Positions 55,697 through 64,000 of a DNA stretch of 64,000 nt are shown here, one piece after another. A program made the position numbers and the translations under genes. The DNA is from a bacterium (GTDB taxonomy: Bacteria; Zixibacteria; MSB-5A5; WJJR01), in assembly GCA_021813505.1 (NCBI GenBank), contig JAKAKI010000081.1, positions 91,234 through 155,233 on the forward strand. Reading direction: 5' to 3'. The notes under the pieces are model-generated. The model was given only the letters and a program-made list of their open reading frames with translations, had not been told where the DNA came from and searched no databases. The first letter of the stretch is position 1; each line of letters begins with the position of its first letter.

Positions 55697-58168
55697 TCAG
55701 GTCAGAGCTTCCTTATGGGCGGGAGGCTTGACGTGCGGGGTGGGAGCTTGCATGGTGAACTTGAGCTTGTCCCCATCCGGATCGGCGTCGATGACCACCT
55801 GGCAGTCACCCGCGAACTGGCCCATCAGAATCTCCTCGGCCAGCGGATCTTCAAGATAGCGCTGGATTGCACGGCGCAACGGACGCGCGCCCAAACTTGG
55901 GTCGTAGCCCTTCTCTGCCAAGAAGTTGCGGCCACTGTCGTTTAAGTGGAACGAGATACCGCGTTCGGCCAGGCGTTTGGCCACGTCCTGAAGGAGAATA
56001 TCCACGATCTCTTTGATGTGATCAATGTTCAGGGCGTGGAAGATGATCGTTTCGTCGATACGGTTCAGCAATTCCGGATTGAAGATCTTCTTCAATTCGG
56101 CGGTGACCTTGCCCTTCATGTGCTGGTAGGAATCCTCAACCTGATCCTTCTGGAATCCCATCACCTTCTCTTCTTTGATTTGCCGCGTGCCGACATTGGA
56201 GGTCATGATCACGACGGTATTGCGGAAGTCGACCTTGCGGCCAAACGAGTCGGTGAGCTGTCCATCATCGAGCAACTGCAGCAGGATGTTGAACACCTCA
56301 GGATGGGCCTTCTCAATCTCGTCGAGGAGAACCACCGAATACGGTTTGCGACGTACTTTTTCGGTAAGCTGGCCACCCTCCTCGTAACCGACGTATCCGG
56401 GAGGAGCGCCGATCAGGCGTGACACGGAGAATTTCTCCATGTACTCCGACATGTCGATGCGCACGAGCGCATCGGGATCTTCGAAGAGGAATTGCGCCAG
56501 AGCGCGGGCGAGTTCGGTTTTGCCGACGCCGGTCGGGCCCAGGAAAATGAACGAGCCGATGGGACGGCGCGGATCGCCGAGTCCGGCGCGGGCACGGCGA
56601 ATCGCCTGCGTCAGCGCGTGGATGGCTTCTTCCTGGCCGATGATGCGCTTGGTCAGATCTTCCTGCATGCGCAGGAGTTTCTTGGATTCTTTTTCCTCGA
56701 GGCGGAAGACGGGGATGCCGGTCATCTTGGAAACGACTGCGGCTACGTCTTCGGCGGTGAGAACATACAGCGATTTCTCGCGCTCTTCCTGCCATTCGCG
56801 TTTCTTCTGCTCCAGCGCTTCGCGCGCCATCTTCAGTTCATCGCGCAGCCGGGCGGCGGTTTCGAATTCCTGATCCTTGACGGCGTTTTCTTTGGATGTT
56901 TGCACGTCGAGGATGCGCTGCTCCAGGCTGGCGAATTCGCTGGGCTTGGTGCAACTGATCAGATGGGCGCGCGAGCCGGCCTCATCGATCACGTCGATCG
57001 CCTTGTCCGGCTGGTACTTTCCGGAGATGTAGCGGTCCGACAACTTCACCGCGGCAATCAGTGCTTCGTCGGAGATCTTGATGCGGTGGTGCTCCTCGTA
57101 TTTCGGACGCAGGCCGCGCAGGATTTCGAGAGTCGAAGCGTAGCCGGGCTGATCGACCATGACGGTCTGGAAGCGGCGGTCGAGGGCACCGTCCTTCTCG
57201 ATATACTTGCGGTACTCATTGAGCGTGGTGGCGCCGATGCACTGCAGTTCGCCGCGCGAGAGCGACGGCTTGAAGATATTCGACGCATCGAGCGACCCCT
57301 CGGCGCCGCCGGCGCCGACGATGGTGTGCAGCTCATCGATGAAAATGATAACGTCTTTCGAATTCACAATCTCGTTCATGACGGCTTTCAGCCGTTCTTC
57401 GAACTGGCCGCGGTACTTGGTGCCGGCAACCAGCGACGCCATGTCGAGCGTGACGAGGCGGCGGTTCTGGAGAATCTCCGGGACCTGGCCGGTCACGATG
57501 CGTTCGGCGAGTCCTTCGACGATCGCGGTCTTGCCCACGCCTGGTTCGCCGATCAAAACGGGATTGTTCTTCTTGCGGCGCGAGAGAATCTGGCTGACGC
57601 GTTCGATTTCATCGTCGCGGCCGATGATGGGATCGAGCTTGCCTTTGCGCGCCAGTTCGGTGAGATCACGGCCGAAATGATCGAGGGCCGGGGTTTTGGA
57701 TTTTTTGCGCTTCTTGCCAAAGGATGACGGCTTGCCGCCGCGGATGTTCTTAAGTTCCTCGTAGGCGTCCTTGTAGTCGACGTCGTACATCGACAACACC
57801 TGCGCCGCCACACCCTCTTCGTCCTTGAGGAGCGCGAGCAGGAGATGCTCGGTGTCGATTTCCTTCGACTTGAGGGCACGGGCTTCCTGGCCGGCCACTT
57901 CGAGCGTCTTCTTGGCGCGCGCGGTCAGCGGGAGCTGCCCCATGGTCATCGTGCCGCCCGAGGGCTGGACGACCTCTTCGACCGAGGCTTTGAGCTCATT
58001 GAGGTCGAGCCCGATGTTGGAGATGATGTCGATCGCCATCCCCTCGCCCAGACGAATCAGGCCCAGAAGCAGGTGCTCGGTGCCGATGTAATCGTGCCGG
58101 AGGCGCGCCGCCTCATCCCTGGCATACTCGATCGCTTTTCGCGCCAGCTCGGAGAATGTTTCGTTCAT
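55697..58168 (-). CDS. clpC: ClpC, Hsp100 unfoldase of the Clp protease
   Basis: An 823-residue AAA+ unfoldase that feeds proteins to ClpP. N-terminal Clp repeats (~1-145), first AAA+ domain with GEPGVGKT at 207-214, a middle domain with a UVR-like helix ([17 protein letters not shown]) near 425, and a second AAA+ domain with GPTGVGKT near 550. A Clp-C D2-small domain ends the protein. The middle UVR motif identifies ClpC rather than ClpA/B. Downstream of mcsA and mcsB in the same orientation, it likely degrades arginine-phosphorylated proteins. Confidence 0.96.
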   Translation of the reverse strand: MNETFSELARKAIEYARDEAARLRHDYIGTEHLLLGLIRLGEGMAIDIISNIGLDLNELKASVEEVVQPSGGTMTMGQLPLTARAKKTLEVAGQEARALKSKEIDTEHLLLALLKDEEGVAAQVLSMYDVDYKDAYEELKNIRGGKPSSFGKKRKKSKTPALDHFGRDLTELARKGKLDPIIGRDDEIERVSQILSRRKKNNPVLIGEPGVGKTAIVEGLAERIVTGQVPEILQNRRLVTLDMASLVAGTKYRGQFEERLKAVMNEIVNSKDVIIFIDELHTIVGAGGAEGSLDASNIFKPSLSRGELQCIGATTLNEYRKYIEKDGALDRRFQTVMVDQPGYASTLEILRGLRPKYEEHHRIKISDEALIAAVKLSDRYISGKYQPDKAIDVIDEAGSRAHLISCTKPSEFASLEQRILDVQTSKENAVKDQEFETAARLRDELKMAREALEQKKREWQEEREKSLYVLTAEDVAAVVSKMTGIPVFRLEEKESKKLLRMQEDLTKRIIGQEEAIHALTQAIRRARAGLGDPRRPIGSFIFLGPTGVGKTELARALAQFLFEDPDALVRIDMSEYMEKFSVSRLIGAPPGYVGYEEGGQLTEKVRRKPYSVVLLDEIEKAHPEVFNILLQLLDDGQLTDSFGRKVDFRNTVVIMTSNVGTRQIKEEKVMGFQKDQVEDSYQHMKGKVTAELKKIFNPELLNRIDETIIFHALNIDHIKEIVDILLQDVAKRLAERGISFHLNDSGRNFLAEKGYDPSLGARPLRRAIQRYLEDPLAEEILMGQFAGDCQVVIDADPDGDKLKFTMQAPTPHVKPPAHKEALT

Positions 58169-58270
58169 ATCGTGTCCTTGACTCCTTTTCGCTCGCCTAT
58201 TGCCCTCTGTGTCTCAGCGGGCTCTACATTCATTAACGTATATCGGTTCCCCTGGGCAATTCGTTTGTCG

Positions 58271-59386
58271 TTATTCAGAATCAGGTTCAGAATGGTCACT
58301 TTTCCGCGGCCCGGCACGGCGGATCGGCCGGCGTTTGGTCAGTTGTTTGCGAACGAGCTCCGCACGCGCCACGTCCCGCTCTTCGGGGGTCATAGTCTTG
58401 CCAAAATGATGCTGCAAATGCGCAGGCTGTGTGGATAACATGAGCTGGTTGATCTGCCCCAGATCCAGCCCCATGCTCTCGCCCATCGCCACGCCCAACC
58501 GAACGGCGGACAACAGGTTCATCACTTCCTGTGACGACAGCACCCGGGCATTCGCAAGTATCCCGAAGGCCCGCCAGATCTTGTCGCGGATGTGGTCGGG
58601 AGCATCGGTGAAGAGCCGGCGACGGGCATTGGATTCGTATGCCAGAAGTTGGCGGGTCACCTTCTCGAGGGAGTCAACCAGGTCTTCCTCGGATCGTCCC
58701 AGTGTTGTCTGATTCGACACTTGGAAGAGATTTCCGAGCACATCAGAGCCCTCGCCATAGAAACCGCGCACGGCCAGGCCGATCTTGTTGACTTGAGACA
58801 GGACAGTGTCCATCTCCTTGATCAGGACCAAACCCGGCAGATGGATCAGGACCGATACACGCAGTCCGGTTCCGACGTTGGTCGGGCAGGCGGTCAGAAA
58901 CCCGAGGCGGGAATCGAAATCAAAGCTGAGCCCCTCGGCCAATTGGGTTTCGAGGCCGCGGGCGCGATCCAGCGCCTGTTTGATGTCGAGGCCGGAACGG
59001 ACGGCCTGAATGCGTAGATGATCTTCTTCGTTGATCATCAGGCTGGCGGCTTCGTCGTCATCGACATACAAACCGCGCGGTGTTTCATCGCGCATGAATT
59101 CGGGCGAAATGAGATGCCGTTCCACCAATAGGTCGCGCTCGATTTCACCCAACTCGGTGGATTCAAAAAACGCGCCCCCCTGTACGAGGGGTGATTTCTC
59201 TACGGCGGTCTTGACCAGATCGACCACCGCCCTGGCTTCGTCGACTTCGGCGCGGGCGGGATAGCGATGGCGCGAAAGATTTCGTGCGAGACGGATACGG
59301 CTGGAGAGCACGACTTCGGCGTGCTCACCCTCGCCCGACAGCCAGGTCACGGGACGCTGGACGAGTTCATCAAATGAGCGAATCAT
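58271..59386 (-). CDS. mcsB: McsB, protein-arginine kinase
   Basis: A 371-residue guanidino-kinase-fold enzyme that phosphorylates arginine residues and so marks proteins for ClpC. Seen: the nucleotide-binding SSRIRLARNL near 29, the catalytic ACPTNVGTGLR near 166, and the C-terminal pArg-binding/dimer region QEVMNLLSAVRLGVAMGES near 280. It is intact and lies between mcsA (28 nt upstream) and clpC. Best known from Bacillus and relatives, but the family occurs in several other phyla. Confidence 0.95.
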   Translation of the reverse strand: MIRSFDELVQRPVTWLSGEGEHAEVVLSSRIRLARNLSRHRYPARAEVDEARAVVDLVKTAVEKSPLVQGGAFFESTELGEIERDLLVERHLISPEFMRDETPRGLYVDDDEAASLMINEEDHLRIQAVRSGLDIKQALDRARGLETQLAEGLSFDFDSRLGFLTACPTNVGTGLRVSVLIHLPGLVLIKEMDTVLSQVNKIGLAVRGFYGEGSDVLGNLFQVSNQTTLGRSEEDLVDSLEKVTRQLLAYESNARRRLFTDAPDHIRDKIWRAFGILANARVLSSQEVMNLLSAVRLGVAMGESMGLDLGQINQLMLSTQPAHLQHHFGKTMTPEERDVARAELVRKQLTKRRPIRRAGPRKSDHSEPDSE

Positions 59387-59414
59387 CGATATTCCTCCCC
59401 GAGTATCCCTCTGA

Positions 59415-59942
59415 TCAGGCCGTTTCGCCGGTGCTCGGCGCGCTGGTGTCGATGGTGAGTGATTTGAGCCGATCCCGGAGGTCGGCCGCCAGTTCGAAAT
59501 CTTCCCGTTCGATGGCTTTCTTCAATTCGTCTTTGAGCCGGACTTCCTCTTCGATGAGCCCCGGTCCGGATTGTGGCGGCCGGTGGATGGTGCGTCCGCA
59601 GTGGCGCGTGGCGCCGTGAATCTTGCGGAAAAGATCCTCGAGCGGGGCGCGAAACGCGGTATAGCATTGGCCGCAGCCGAAGCGGCCGATGCGGGAAAAG
59701 TCGATGAATCTCATGCCGCATTCGGAGCAGACTAGACGCGCGATGGGATCCGACGGCGCGGTCCCATGCTTGACCATCGAGGTCAGAAACTCGGCCAGCG
59801 GAAACGGCACATCATCGAGGGGGTTGTGGAATCCCTTGCTCTTGGCGCACTCTTTGCAAAGGTGCATTTCGTTTTTGCGATTGTTGCGAATCTGCGTGAA
59901 ATGCACACTCGCTTCACGTTCTCCGCAGTTTTCACACTTCAC
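59415..59942 (-). CDS. mcsA: McsA, zinc-binding activator of McsB
   Basis: A 175-residue protein with four CXXC zinc motifs (CENC, CKEC, CSEC, CGQC) within the first ~100 residues and a C-terminal UVR motif (KKAIEREDFELAADLRDRL near 145). McsA stimulates the McsB kinase and senses thiol or metal stress. First gene of the operon; no ctsR repressor precedes it, unlike Firmicutes. Confidence 0.93.
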   Translation of the reverse strand: MKCENCGEREASVHFTQIRNNRKNEMHLCKECAKSKGFHNPLDDVPFPLAEFLTSMVKHGTAPSDPIARLVCSECGMRFIDFSRIGRFGCGQCYTAFRAPLEDLFRKIHGATRHCGRTIHRPPQSGPGLIEEEVRLKDELKKAIEREDFELAADLRDRLKSLTIDTSAPSTGETA

Positions 59943-60026
59943 GGCGCACCTCTCTCGTTAGACCTGCTCCCCACCCGAAGCCCTGCTCATGTCGATAATC
60001 CTGAGTTCCAAAATCTGATACGCGCA

Positions 60027-60788
60027 TCAACCGAGATCGGCGCTTTTTCCCGTCCAACCCGGTTCCCAAACTTCCATCGTTGCGGCATGTATCTGGCCAT
60101 CACGAATCGCCAGAACCGTATCGGCCCGTCCGGCGAGATCGGGGTTGTGCGTCGCAACGACGAGCGCCCGTCCTTTCATTCGTACCACATAACCGAGCAA
60201 TTCGTGCAACTGTTCCGCCGTACGCCGGTCCAAATTCCCGGATGGTTCATCAGCAATGACTAGTGGAGCATTGGTAACCAGCGCCCGTGCCACCGCCGCG
60301 CGCTGTTGTTCTCCACCGGACATCTCCCCCGGCCTGTGACTGCCACGGCCGGCCAACCCAACTTCACCCAAAGCGACCTTCGCACGCTCCAAGGCCGTCT
60401 TCATATCATGACCGCCAATGATGAGCGGCAGGGCAACATTCTCCAACGCCGTGAACTCCGGCAGGAGGTGGTGAAATTGGAAGACGAATCCCACCATGCG
60501 ATTACGGTTGCGTGCGCGCGTCTCATCGTCCTGCTCGTACGGTGAAATCCCCCCCCAGAATACGCGTCCCTGGGTTGGCGGATCCAGACCGCCCAAGACA
60601 TGCAGGAGAGTGCTCTTGCCGACGCCCGATGCACCGACAATGGCGATCATCCTGCCCGAATCGACGGTCAGTTCTATCCCCTTCAGGATCTCGAGCGTCC
60701 CGTCCGGGGTTTGGAAGTACCGATGGACAGACTCGGCACGAGCCACTGGTGCTGTCTGGCGGTCCCCCCTGTTATCTATGTCGCCCAT
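60027..60788 (-). CDS. lolD: LolD-type lipoprotein-release ABC ATPase
   Basis: A 253-residue ATPase driving release of lipoproteins from the inner membrane. Walker A GASGVGKST is at 52-60, Q-loop in FVFQFHHLLPE, signature MSGGEQQR, Walker B VIADEPSGNLD and switch His in VATHNP. The first ~20 residues are extra relative to E. coli LolD. It lies 69 nt after the permease; the gap contains a 9-nt repeat. Confidence 0.9.
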   Translation of the reverse strand: MGDIDNRGDRQTAPVARAESVHRYFQTPDGTLEILKGIELTVDSGRMIAIVGASGVGKSTLLHVLGGLDPPTQGRVFWGGISPYEQDDETRARNRNRMVGFVFQFHHLLPEFTALENVALPLIIGGHDMKTALERAKVALGEVGLAGRGSHRPGEMSGGEQQRAAVARALVTNAPLVIADEPSGNLDRRTAEQLHELLGYVVRMKGRALVVATHNPDLAGRADTVLAIRDGQIHAATMEVWEPGWTGKSADLG

Positions 60789-60822
60789 TTTGGTGTCCGC
60801 ATTTACTGGGGGAAGGTGAAGA

Positions 60823-60852
60823 ATAGGACCTATGGGACTTATGGGACCGATA
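60823..60852. repeat. 9-nt-period repeat in the lolC/E-lolD gap
   Basis: ATAGGACCT, ATGGGACTT, ATGGGACCG and the start of ATAAAGGCT follow with a 9-nt period. Ends 6 nt before the stop codon of the permease. Confidence 0.7.
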
Positions 60853-60857
60853 AAGGC

Positions 60858-62084
60858 TCATTCGTACCTCAGGATTTCTACGGGGTAGAGTTTGGACGCT
60901 CGGCGTGCCGGGTAGATTGTTGCGATGAAGGAAATCAGCACGGCCAGGACGGCCACAATGATCACATCCTGCGGGTCGACAATGACCGGCAGGAAGTCGA
61001 TGAAGTAGATTTCGGGTGGCAGCGACACCAAGGAAAACGTCTTCTGGACCCAACACAAAGCCAATCCCAACGAGATTCCCACGCCGGTGCCGACCGTGCC
61101 GATCGCCACTCCCTGCCAGCGAAAGATCGCGCCTATGCCCCGAGACGGTACACCCAGTGTCTTGAGGACCGCGATTTCACGCCGTTTGTCGATGACGACC
61201 ATGATCAGGGTGGAGACGATGTTGAAAGCCGCGACAGCCACGATTAGCGACAAGGCGATAATGGCCCAGCGGCGCTCGATCTCCATCCAGCCAAAGAGAT
61301 TCTTGTGCATCTGCTTCCAGTCTGTGGCCATGAGTCCGGGATCGAGGTCCTTTTCGATCGAAGCCGCGACCTGATCGGCCAGATTCCAGTCGTCGACTTT
61401 GATCTGAAATCCGGTGACCAGGCCTGGGAGCAAAAAGAGCCTCTGGGCGTCGGCGAGGCGAATGTAGCAGAGCGACGCATCGTATTCGTACATCCCGGTT
61501 TCGAAAAGCCCCGCCACGACGAATTTCATGATCTTCGGAGGCTGTCCCTCGGAAAGTGTTTCGCCGCGCAGACTGTACAAGACGACTTCGTCCCCAAGCC
61601 GGGTGTTGAGCCTGCTGGCAAGTGTGGTTCCCAACAGAATGGGACGCCCGTACGCCGAGTCCTCGGCCATCTGCCATTCGCCGCGCACAGTGCACTCCGC
61701 CAACCGGGAGACAGCGGCCTCACGTTCGGGGAGAATGCCGCGCACGATGACACCATCGTTGTTCTCAGACGAGGAGATGGCGGCCTTGTAGTAGATAAAC
61801 GGTGCCACGGCAGTGACACGGGGGTATGCCGCCAGCCGGTCCTGCAATGACTCCCATCCGTTGATGCCGTTGGTCTTGCGGCTGAAGACGGTGACGTGGC
61901 TGGTTGTGCCGACGATGCGCGACTTCACCTCGACCTCAAAGCCACGCATCATCGCCAGCGCGATGATCAGCGCTGCGGTGCCGACGATGACGCCGAGGAC
62001 CGAGATCAGGGTAATCATCGACAGGAAGCCGTGCCTCTGCTTCGAACGCAGATACCGCTTCGCGATAAAGGTCACGTATCCCAT
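60858..62084 (-). CDS. lolC: LolC/LolE-type lipoprotein-release permease
   Basis: A 408-residue permease with one N-terminal helix (~20-45), a periplasmic domain (~48-265) and three C-terminal helices. The start FIAKRYLRSKQRHGFLSMIT and the later IDKRREIAVLKTLG loop are family marks. A single permease gene is present, so it may act as a homodimer (LolF-like) in place of LolC plus LolE. It lies 7 nt after lysS, an arrangement seen in many bacteria. Confidence 0.9.
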   Translation of the reverse strand: MGYVTFIAKRYLRSKQRHGFLSMITLISVLGVIVGTAALIIALAMMRGFEVEVKSRIVGTTSHVTVFSRKTNGINGWESLQDRLAAYPRVTAVAPFIYYKAAISSSENNDGVIVRGILPEREAAVSRLAECTVRGEWQMAEDSAYGRPILLGTTLASRLNTRLGDEVVLYSLRGETLSEGQPPKIMKFVVAGLFETGMYEYDASLCYIRLADAQRLFLLPGLVTGFQIKVDDWNLADQVAASIEKDLDPGLMATDWKQMHKNLFGWMEIERRWAIIALSLIVAVAAFNIVSTLIMVVIDKRREIAVLKTLGVPSRGIGAIFRWQGVAIGTVGTGVGISLGLALCWVQKTFSLVSLPPEIYFIDFLPVIVDPQDVIIVAVLAVLISFIATIYPARRASKLYPVEILRYE

Positions 62085-62091
62085 GTGGTTG

Positions 62092-63600
62092 TCAGCCGTC
62101 GGTGGCCAAATCCGGAGATTGCCCCGCCTTGGGGGGGCGCAGGGTTGGGAATAAGATCACTTCCCGTATCGTGGGAGCGCCAGTCAGGGTCATCACCAGC
62201 CGGTCGATACCAAATCCCAGGCCGCCGGTGGGTGGCATGCCATGCTCGAGAGCCAAAAGGAAGTCGTCATCAATCTGGTGGGCCTCAACATCGCCCTTGC
62301 GTGCACCTTCGGCCATGGCTTCGAACCGGCTGCGCTGGTCATCGGGATCATTCAATTCGGAGAACGCATTGCCGACCTCACGGCCGCCCATGAACAACTC
62401 GAACCGTTCCACCAATCCCGGTTTGGCGCGATGCCGTTTGGCCAGTGGTGAAATCTCCACCGGGTAGTCGGTGAGGAAGGTCGGGGCGATGAGCTCCGGC
62501 TGAACCCGCTGGGAAAAGACTTCGTCGACGACTTTCCCATACGATGCATCTGGCGGAATGTCCACGCCAATCGACTTGGCAGCGGCCCTGGCGGCGCCAT
62601 CATCCGGCTTTGACAGATCGAGACCGGTCTTCTTCTGAATCGCTTCGAGGAGGGGAATCTCCGTCCACGGCAGGGTCAAATCGATCTTCTGGTCGCCGTG
62701 CGGAAAACTCGGCTCGCCGTTGGCCACGATCGCCGCATCGATCAGGAGTTCGCGGAAGAGCGCCATGATGTCGCGGTAGTCGGCGTAGGCGACGTACAAC
62801 TCGATCATGGTGAACTCGGGATTGTGGTCGCGGTCGATTCCCTCGTTGCGGAAATCGCGGCAGACCTCGTAGACTTTCTCATATCCGCCAACGATCAAAC
62901 GCTTCAGGTAGAGTTCATCGGCAATGCGCAGATAGAACTCGGCGTCGAGGGCATTGTGATGCGTGGTGAACGGCCGGGCGGCTGCGCCGCCGTAGATCGG
63001 CTGCAGCACCGGTGTTTCCACTTCGAGAAACCCACGGGCATCGAGAAATGACCGGATGCGCGAGATGATTTTGGCGCGTGTCACGAAGAGCTCGCGAACG
63101 GCCGGATCGGAGATCAAATCGAGGTACCGGCGGCGATAGCGGAGTTCCTTGTCAGTCAGGCCATGCCACTTCTCGGGAAGCGGGCGCATCGACTTGGCCA
63201 GAAGGACGAATTCCGTCGCCTTCACGCTGACTTCGCCAGTGCGGGTCTTGAAGACCTCGCCGGAGACGCCCACGAAATCGCCGAGATCGAGCCAGTCGAG
63301 CCGGCGATACTGCTCCTCCCCGACCGCATCGATCTTGGCGTAGCACTGAATCTGTCCGTCGCCATCAAGCAAGTGGAAGAATGTGCTCTTGCCATGCGGA
63401 CGTAACGACACGACGCGTCCGGCCACGCGGACGGCTTTCCCTTCGAGTGCGTCGTAGCCGTCGATGATCTGCCTGGACAGGTGAGTGCGCTGGTAGGCAT
63501 GCGGGAATGGATCCACTCCCGCCTGGCGCCAGCGATCGAGTTTATCACGGCGGTGGGCGAGCGGATCACCTGTGTCGGTTCGGGCTTCTGGTTCGCTCAA
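62092..63600 (-). CDS. lysS: LysS, class II lysyl-tRNA synthetase
   Basis: A 502-residue enzyme charging tRNA-Lys. OB-fold anticodon-binding domain (~45-150), class II motif 2 FRNEGIDRDHNPEFTMIE near 260 and motif 3 GLGFGIDRLVM near 470. The TTG at 63600 is chosen: GAGGAAC lies at the right distance and the length is canonical. The frame is open 79 codons further upstream, but that part encodes Pro/Arg-rich noise over hairpin repeats. Confidence 0.95.
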   Translation of the reverse strand: MSEPEARTDTGDPLAHRRDKLDRWRQAGVDPFPHAYQRTHLSRQIIDGYDALEGKAVRVAGRVVSLRPHGKSTFFHLLDGDGQIQCYAKIDAVGEEQYRRLDWLDLGDFVGVSGEVFKTRTGEVSVKATEFVLLAKSMRPLPEKWHGLTDKELRYRRRYLDLISDPAVRELFVTRAKIISRIRSFLDARGFLEVETPVLQPIYGGAAARPFTTHHNALDAEFYLRIADELYLKRLIVGGYEKVYEVCRDFRNEGIDRDHNPEFTMIELYVAYADYRDIMALFRELLIDAAIVANGEPSFPHGDQKIDLTLPWTEIPLLEAIQKKTGLDLSKPDDGAARAAAKSIGVDIPPDASYGKVVDEVFSQRVQPELIAPTFLTDYPVEISPLAKRHRAKPGLVERFELFMGGREVGNAFSELNDPDDQRSRFEAMAEGARKGDVEAHQIDDDFLLALEHGMPPTGGLGFGIDRLVMTLTGAPTIREVILFPTLRPPKAGQSPDLATDG

Positions 63601-63874
63601 GCGTTCCTCATGGCGCGGCTGCCCAAGTCCGGGCGCCGACGCTGGACGGGGAATATACCGGGGTCGGGGAGCGCAAGCAATGAAGGGTGTTGACCCAAGG
63701 ATACGGAAACTCGCGCAGGGTCCTGGGGGCTGACAGCCCCTTGTCCGCTCCGATGAGACATGTTTGCTCGCGGGGAGACAAAAGAGGTGGGCAGAGCCCA
63801 CCCTTGGTTCTGGTGGGCTCTGCCCACCGGCCCGCACGTGAGGGCTACGTTAGGATTCGGTCTTCGCTTCTGTG
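63601..63874. repeat. hairpin-rich gap upstream of lysS
   Basis: Contains GGGGCTGACAGCCCC (63726-63740), a member of the dispersed GGGGCTNNNAGCCCC hairpins, and a perfect 17-bp stem GGTGGGCAGAGCCCACC / GGTGGGCTCTGCCCACC (63786-63828). The lysS promoter should lie here but is not obvious. Confidence 0.65.
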
Positions 63875-64000
63875 CTAGTGTAGTGTCTCCAAAACGGCTT
63901 TACAAGGACCGATCTTGCGGAGGATAGCGTCGACCGATGCTGTCCAGACAAACGGTCGCGGGTTCTTGTTGTAGGCCTCCAAGTATTCTTCGATGGCACG
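63875..64000 (-). CDS. C-terminal fragment of an IS630-type transposase (runs off the window)
   Basis: On the minus strand an open frame enters from beyond the window and ends at TAG (63875-63877), giving 41 residues. The segment YLEAYNKNPRPFVWTASVD resembles the conserved C-terminal end of IS630-family DDE transposases (YN.NPKPFVWT). Whether the element is complete cannot be seen. Confidence 0.7.
   Translation of the reverse strand, partial: RAIEEYLEAYNKNPRPFVWTASVDAILRKIGPCKAVLETLH

Noticed and set aside
63601..63837. 79-codon upstream extension of lysS
   Set aside because: It runs over hairpin repeats and is Pro/Arg-rich; the TTG at 63600 has a good Shine-Dalgarno and gives the normal length.

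Overview
The window is GC-rich chromosomal DNA from a Gram-negative bacterium. Outer-membrane genes (bamA, skp, lpxD, lolCE/lolD) and an exported protein with a type IX secretion (Por) C-terminal signal place it near the FCB group. The mixture of genes, including mcsA-mcsB-clpC, a CXXXY-type ccmE and many intergenic fold-back repeats, suggests an uncultured FCB-affiliated candidate phylum such as Zixibacteria. That placement is an inference; no rRNA gene is present to test it.

Layout. 1-2.9 kb: the tail of one gene, then a large T9SS-type surface protein. 2.9-6.1 kb: cytochrome c maturation operon ccmABCDE, lacking ccmF/G/H and with a Cys instead of a His in CcmE. 6.4-11.4 kb: three-gene signalling operon (kinase, receiver-GAF-kinase, NtrC-type sigma-54 activator). 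11.5-28.4 kb: a long minus-strand block, read in transcription order as rplU, bamA, skp, lpxD, the whole F1Fo ATP synthase set (atpZ-I-B-E-F-H-A-G-D-C), a cyclophilin, dxr, rseP and lepB. 29-32 kb: uvrB, then a RAYT-type REP transposase flanked by its own hairpins. 32-33.8 kb: cstA.

33.8-42.8 kb is an arsenic resistance region made of two convergent operons. The plus-strand one encodes ArsR, a thioredoxin-like protein, an ArsP-type permease, an ArsF-like thioredoxin and an ArsG/CcdA-like permease. The minus-strand one encodes ArsR, ACR3, ArsC, a ten-cysteine exported protein, an unknown protein ending in Cys-Cys, a CoaC-like flavoprotein and a MacB-like ABC exporter. 43-46.5 kb is a ferrous-iron region (fur, feoB, a small zinc ribbon, a DtxR-FeoA fusion). 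47-49.5 kb holds a DUF4139 protein and an Fpg/Nei glycosylase. 49.6-53 kb holds a SIR2-HerA antiphage system, with a KTSC-domain gene overlapping herA. 53.4-63.6 kb carries fumC, rpmA, the clpC-mcsB-mcsA module and the lysS-lolC/E-lolD operon; the window ends in the C-terminus of an IS630-type transposase.

The intergenic regions are unusually rich in structured repeats: two families of fold-back (MITE-like) elements with copies far apart, one copy showing a likely target-site duplication; many GGGGCTGAAAGCCCC hairpins; and short 9-nt-period arrays (GTGGACNNN or ATGGGANNN types) at gene boundaries. No tRNA, rRNA, CRISPR array or prophage was recognised.
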